Made by a program: the position numbers and the translations under genes
Shown here: positions 5,404 to 7,853 of the stretch, piece by piece
Numbering within the stretch: the first letter of the stretch is position 1
Layout of the letters: each line of letters opens with the position of its first letter
The notes under the pieces: generated by a model
Told to the model about the DNA's origin: nothing
Databases searched by the model: none
Seen by the model: the letters and a program-made list of their open reading frames with translations, nothing else
Assembly: GCA_049325575.1 (NCBI GenBank)
Contig: JBMOLK010000211.1
Span: forward strand, 1-7,853
Origin: JBMOLK01 sp049325575
GTDB lineage: Bacteria; Bacillota; Clostridia; Acetivibrionales; Acetivibrionaceae
Direction of reading: 5' to 3'
Length of the DNA: 7,853 bases

Positions 5404-6468
5404 TTATCTTATAATTTCAGAAATTGTATAGTTTTTGTATAGTTCATCTTCATTAAAAACATTATCTAGTATGTTCACAGCCTTAACCTTATGAGAAGGT
5501 GCAAGATGGGCATATCTTAAGGTCATTGTAAGGGTTTTATGCCCTAAAAGCTCCTTGACAGTGGTAATATCAACACCAGCCATAACAAGATGAGAAGCAA
5601 ATGTATGCCTTAAATCGTGAAAGTGGAAGTCTTTTATTTTTGCCCTTCTACAAGCTCCTGCAAAGCTCCTTTTGACATCCTGATAAGGCTTACCTGTTTT
5701 GGAATCATAGAATACATAGGGAGTATCTAATCGCTTTAAGGTTTTCTTTAAGGTATATCTGAGGGTATCATTGATAGGAATTTCCCTTCTTTCTCCATTC
5801 TTTGTTTTGTCTAATAGAATGAAACCATTTGCCAGGTCAATATTCTCCCACTTAAGGGATAATATCTCACTTTTTCTCATCCCAGTATTTAATGCAGTAA
5901 TAACAATGGGTTCTAAATGCTCATTACAAGCATCAATTAAGGCTTGGCATTCCTCTTTTGATAGATACCTTAAACGCTTTCCCTCATCCCTTAATAGCTT
6001 TACCTTTCTAATACGCCTTAATATTTCTGATTCTACCATATCCCACTCTACAGCTTTGGTAAACATATGCTTTAATACACAAAGAATCTTGTTGTTGCTT
6101 GCTGGTTTAAGCCCTTTGCTAATGTTGTCAGTCTGTAATTGTTCTACAAGGTTTGTATTAAATCTCCTTAAAGGCAACAAACCAAATCTTTCTATCAATT
6201 GACTTATAAAATAACCTTTTAATCTTGCTGATTTTTGCCTTCCATCAATCCATAGTAGATATTTTTCTCCAAGCTCCCTAAATGTATGATTAGCTATTTT
6301 CTTAATTTCAGGCTCTTTGCCTTCTTTGATAAGCTGTTTTCTTTGGATAAGTAAAGTTTCAGCATCTCTGAATTTAAAGCTTCCTGATGACTCATAAATT
6401 GTCCTGCCATCAAGCCCTGCATATCTTATCCAATAGATATTTCCCCTCTTATAAATTCCTTTTGCCAT
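5404..6468 (-). CDS. tyrosine recombinase (integrase)
   Basis: A 354-residue site-specific recombinase that should catalyse crossover between attP and a chromosomal tRNA-Thr gene. Residues 1-60 form the small N-terminal arm-binding type domain (GIYKRGNIYWIRY start), about 63-150 the core-binding SAM-like domain, and 165-335 the catalytic domain. The catalytic residues are visible: Arg198 in TGMRKSE, a likely Lys223, His284 and Arg287 in HDLRH, His310 in LLGH and the nucleophile Tyr319 in LRYAHL. The length is normal and the gene looks intact. The ATG has no clear Shine-Dalgarno, so translation may be weak or the start leaderless. Its last codons contain an arm-type repeat (5423-5442, encoding YKNYTI), and attP lies just beyond the stop. 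Confidence 0.95.
   Translation of the reverse strand: MAKGIYKRGNIYWIRYAGLDGRTIYESSGSFKFRDAETLLIQRKQLIKEGKEPEIKKIANHTFRELGEKYLLWIDGRQKSARLKGYFISQLIERFGLLPLRRFNTNLVEQLQTDNISKGLKPASNNKILCVLKHMFTKAVEWDMVESEILRRIRKVKLLRDEGKRLRYLSKEECQALIDACNEHLEPIVITALNTGMRKSEILSLKWENIDLANGFILLDKTKNGERREIPINDTLRYTLKKTLKRLDTPYVFYDSKTGKPYQDVKRSFAGACRRAKIKDFHFHDLRHTFASHLVMAGVDITTVKELLGHKTLTMTLRYAHLAPSHKVKAVNILDNVFNEDELYKNYTISEIIR
5423..5442 (+). repeat. arm-type direct repeat inside 3' end of int
   Basis: Second copy of the 20-mer at 5191-5210, in the same orientation and without mismatch. It lies within the last codons of the integrase gene, 52 bp from the attP core. Exact conservation in both a coding and a non-coding setting points to a DNA-binding role. 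Confidence 0.65.
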
Positions 6469-6493
6469 AAGATTGTCTAATTTAGCCTGTGAT
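6469..6493 (+). repeat. imperfect 25-bp repeat abutting int start
   Basis: It matches 6542-6566 at 21 of 25 positions (AAGATTGTC, then TTTAGCC, then TGAT). The two copies start 73 bp apart, in the same orientation, and flank the weak int promoter. They may be operator sites for an integrase regulator. Confidence 0.4.
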
Positions 6494-6496
6494 TAT

Positions 6497-6526
6497 ATTC
6501 TGCTATGTGCTATTGCATTTTGTCAA
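6497..6526 (-). promoter_or_regulatory. possible weak int promoter
   Basis: Minus strand: a perfect TTGACA (6526-6521), an 18-bp spacer and CAGAAT (6502-6497, four of six matches). A perfect TATAAT (6497-6492) also exists, but at a 23-bp spacing that is too long. Transcription would begin about 20-25 nt above the int ATG. Confidence 0.3.
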
Positions 6527-6619
6527 CTAACTTACCCCTACAAGATTGTCCACTTTAGCCCATGATAGCTTATATTGTTTTCTTAACCCCTTAATCTCTT
6601 TTGGTGTCCAATCTTTCAT
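6527..6619 (-). pseudogene. 30-codon Xre-like fragment upstream of int
   Basis: The translation (MKDWTPKEIKGLRKQYKLSW then AKVDNLVGVS) resembles the first two helices of an Xre/Cro-type HTH domain, as in WTPEEIKALR..LGLSQ..FA..LGVS. It stops just where the recognition helix would follow. I found no continuation in the other frames, so it is a truncated regulator gene or a short peptide. A good promoter (TATAAT at 6631-6626) lies 6 nt above the ATG, with no Shine-Dalgarno. A copy of the imperfect 25-bp repeat overlaps its 3' half. Confidence 0.35.
6542..6566 (+). repeat. imperfect 25-bp repeat, distal copy
   Basis: Partner of 6469-6493, with 4 mismatches in 25. It lies inside the Xre-like fragment, upstream of the int promoter. 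Confidence 0.4.
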
Positions 6620-6625
6620 AAAATG

Positions 6626-6654
6626 ATTATATATAACTTTTTTATATATTACAA
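6626..6654 (-). promoter_or_regulatory. promoter in the gap between excisionase-like gene and int
   Basis: Minus strand: TTGTAA (6654-6649, four of six matches), a 17-bp spacer and a perfect TATAAT (6631-6626). It would read the Xre-like mini-ORF with a start at or next to its ATG, and then int. Arm-like motifs at 6664-6684 lie about 10 bp upstream, which would suit feedback by integrase or the AlpA-like protein. The rest of this 287-bp gap (6469-6755) shows only AT-rich sequence. Confidence 0.5.
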
Positions 6655-6663
6655 GGATTTTCT

Positions 6664-6684
6664 ACTATACAATTTACTATACAC
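6664..6684 (-). repeat. inverted arm-like motif pair upstream of int promoter
   Basis: ACTATACAA (6664-6672) and ACTATACAC (6676-6684) are the reverse complement of the TTGTATAGT units in the 20-bp attP repeats, spaced 12 bp instead of 11. They lie about 1.3 kb from attP beyond int, just above the -35 box of the promoter at 6626-6654. They could be regulatory or a distant arm site. Confidence 0.45.
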
Positions 6685-6755
6685 TACTTTAAAACCTATT
6701 GATATTATTGGAATCTTAAATATATTCACATCCTTTACATAGATGTTATCACTCT

Positions 6756-7064
6756 TTACTTTACAGCCCTTAAAATTCTTGTAGACTTACTAACTAAAGG
6801 CATATTAAAAGAGCTTAACCATTTATCAATATCCTTTTTCCTAAACCTTAAAAGCCCATTAACCTTTAAGTAAGGTATTTCTTTTAAGTGTGTCCTTTCA
6901 TAAACCCATTTATCAGACACTTTAAGATAGCTACAAAGCCCCTTAACATCAAAGATGATATTCTCCTGTTCCAACTTCCCATTATCCTTAAGGATAGGCT
7001 TTAACAATTCAATAACCCTTTGGGCTATAGGCTCTATATCTTGATGCTCAAGGTCTATTTTCAT
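6756..7064 (-). CDS. AlpA/excisionase-like HTH protein
   Basis: A 102-residue small DNA-binding protein. Residues 36-87 form an HTH_17/excisionase-type winged helix: IIFDVKGLCSYLKVSDKWVYE, then the wing IPYLKVNGLLRFRKKDIDKWLSS. The N-terminus (1-35) is a helical extension. The basic tail includes SKSTRILRAVK. Members of this group act as excisionases (Xis) or as AlpA-type activators of int in satellites and prophages. A clear ribosome site, GGAG with 7-nt spacing, fixes the ATG. It follows the terminase-like gene by 90 nt and precedes int by 287 bp, so it most likely controls int expression or the direction of recombination. Which of the two it does cannot be told from sequence. Confidence 0.85.
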   Translation of the reverse strand: MKIDLEHQDIEPIAQRVIELLKPILKDNGKLEQENIIFDVKGLCSYLKVSDKWVYERTHLKEIPYLKVNGLLRFRKKDIDKWLSSFNMPLVSKSTRILRAVK

Positions 7065-7080
7065 AGTTTATCTCCAAAGA

Positions 7081-7129
7081 GGGGGAGGGGAGGAAAAGAG
7101 AAATTAGATATATGCTTATCTATCCCCCC
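7081..7129 (-). other. possible hairpin in leader of excisionase-like gene
   Basis: In the 90-nt gap below the terminase-like gene, TAGATA (7105-7110) and TATCTA (7117-7122) form a 6-bp inverted repeat with a 6-nt loop. It is flanked by a G6 run in the transcript (7129-7124) and a C-rich run (7090-7081) that could pair. This would fold the region just above the GGAG ribosome site. There is no U-tract, so it is not an intrinsic terminator. Confidence 0.25.
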
Positions 7130-7154
7130 GTGTCTACAAGATATAAAAATAAGG

Positions 7155-7748
7155 TTAATTATCCTCATCTACTTCTAACTTAAATCCTAAAGATTTCAAT
7201 TCAGTTATGAGCTCTTTTTCTCTTTTTTCAAGCTCTTTATATTCCATAATATCTATATTCGCATTAATACCTATATTCGCATTAAGATGTTTTTCTGGGG
7301 CATAAGAGCCATCAAGCTTCCAGGATAAATCAAGGGCTTTTAGGCTAACATTTGGGTCTCTATTGTCAATATGCTGTTTAAGTTTGTGTATTCTATATGA
7401 GCGAGTTAAACAGTGATGTTCCATAAGCTCATTTATTGCCATTTTTATTTCTGGCTTTGCCATCAGATTTGAACCGATAACTTTGGCACTTCCCATTGAT
7501 GAAACCTCATAGCTTTCTAATACTGCTTGTGTGTTGGTTTTACCCTTTGTCTTTTCTATAACAAATCTCTTTTGCTGTTCTGTAAGATTATGTTTATCTA
7601 GTATTTCCTCTGGCTGGGGGAGTAGCCTTTTAAGCCTTTTGCAAATAGCAACGGGTGATACTCTAAAGTATTCTGCAATTTCTTTTTGCATTTTGCCTTC
7701 TTGAAGCATATTAAGAAGGATGATATCGTTTATCTTTCTTTGTCTCAT
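7155..7748 (-). CDS. terminase small-subunit-like protein
   Basis: A 197-residue DNA-binding protein. Residues 18-42 form an HTH (GKMQKEIAEYFRVSPVAICK). Residues 55-108 match the Terminase_2 pattern: LTEQQKRFV, then KTNTQAVLESYEVSSMGSAK, VIGSNLMAKPEIKMAINELM. The part at 115-155 (IDNRDPNVSLKALDLSWKLDG, APEKHLN) is typical of proteins near phage terminases, and the end is a charged helix. Small terminases bind the packaging site and hand DNA to the large subunit, which is absent here. Satellites often carry only TerS, to redirect helper packaging. AGAGGAG at 6-nt spacing fixes the ATG. On the circle the gene begins 20 nt after the primase-helicase stop, so the two share a transcript. It could instead be a transcriptional regulator with a TerS-like fold. 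Confidence 0.8.
   Translation of the reverse strand: MRQRKINDIILLNMLQEGKMQKEIAEYFRVSPVAICKRLKRLLPQPEEILDKHNLTEQQKRFVIEKTKGKTNTQAVLESYEVSSMGSAKVIGSNLMAKPEIKMAINELMEHHCLTRSYRIHKLKQHIDNRDPNVSLKALDLSWKLDGSYAPEKHLNANIGINANIDIMEYKELEKREKELITELKSLGFKLEVDEDN
7253..7285. repeat. short tandem repeat in terminase-like gene
   Basis: CTATATTCGCATTAA occurs at 7253-7267 and 7271-7285, an 18-bp period that encodes NANIGI-NANIDI (residues 156-167) between the Terminase_2 part and the C-terminal helix. It looks like a recent in-frame duplication. Confidence 0.7.
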
Positions 7749-7853
7749 TCTTAACTCCTCTAGGTTCTTTAATTAACCAAATTAACCATACTTTTCATCA
7801 TCAGGTCTTCCCAGTTATCCAGAGCCTCTTTAAATTCCTCTATTGTTGCCTTC
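7727..7853. repeat. terminal direct repeat, right copy (circular overlap)
   Basis: Identical to 1-127 over its whole length. It contains the start of the terminase-like gene (7727-7748) and a second listing of the last codons of the primase-helicase (7769-7853). That listing is an artefact of linearising a circle, not a truncated gene copy. Confidence 0.93.

Noticed and set aside
5771..6202. Open frame of 143 codons on the plus strand
   Set aside because: It is fully antisense to the catalytic and core-binding parts of the integrase. It is a shadow frame without domains.
6492..6526. TTGACA with TATAAT as the int promoter
   Set aside because: The spacing of 23 bp is too long for sigma70. I kept the weaker CAGAAT at 18 bp as a low-confidence alternative.
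6655..6734. GTG-started ORF of 26 codons above the int-proximal promoter
   Set aside because: The AAGG is too close to the GTG, the frame spans the arm-like motifs, and the peptide shows nothing recognisable.
7769..7853. A second, truncated primase-helicase gene
   Set aside because: It is the circular overlap repeated at the contig end, not a real copy.

Overview
The window is one small circular replicon of 7,726 bp that was written out linearly. Bases 1-127 and 7727-7853 are identical, and 127 is a usual assembler k-mer overlap, so the last 127 bases should be removed and the ends joined. The DNA is AT-rich. All recognisable genes lie on the minus strand. The bacterial signs are sigma70-type promoters (TTGACA/TATAAT), AGGAG- or GGAG-type ribosome sites on some genes, and the 3' half of a bacterial tRNA-Thr. 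I cannot name the host. An uncultured bacterium, probably Gram-negative, fits the style of the proteins, but that is inference.

Layout in the direction of transcription, with coordinates descending and wrapping through the join. Unit A starts at a consensus promoter with a palindromic operator (3118-3153). It runs through a DNA-binding protein of unknown role (3114-2197), a CHC2 zinc finger/TOPRIM/RepA-type primase-helicase (2193-43), a terminase small-subunit-like protein (7748-7155, 20 nt downstream of the primase across the join) and an AlpA/excisionase-like protein (7064-6756). A 287-bp regulatory gap follows, then a tyrosine integrase (6468-5404). The 382 bp downstream of int holds attP, which carries the 3' half of a tRNA-Thr(GGT) gene (5326-5370), flanked by two copies of a 20-bp repeat that look like integrase arm sites. 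Unit B starts at a second consensus promoter (5135-5164). It passes through a strongly structured leader (5025-5128) into a membrane protein (4971-4537), an ORF6N-domain protein (4450-3932) and an exported coiled-coil protein (3886-3215).

Taken together, integrase, excisionase-like regulator, primase-helicase, internal iterons (280-433) and a terminase small subunit, with no large terminase, portal or capsid gene, form the gene set of a minimal phage satellite in the style of phage-inducible chromosomal islands. Here it was caught in its excised circular form. The integrase would move it in and out of a tRNA-Thr gene. The primase-helicase would replicate the circle from the iteron cluster in its own 3' end. 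The TerS-like protein could direct packaging by a helper phage. The three genes of unit B are cargo of unknown function. An integrative plasmid with phage-derived genes is the main alternative.

The less obvious signals are the origin-like iterons hidden inside the primase gene, the leader RNA with a long stem plus a 13-bp pseudoknot-capable pairing, the near-leaderless spacing of the promoters, and a truncated Xre-like mini-gene upstream of int.
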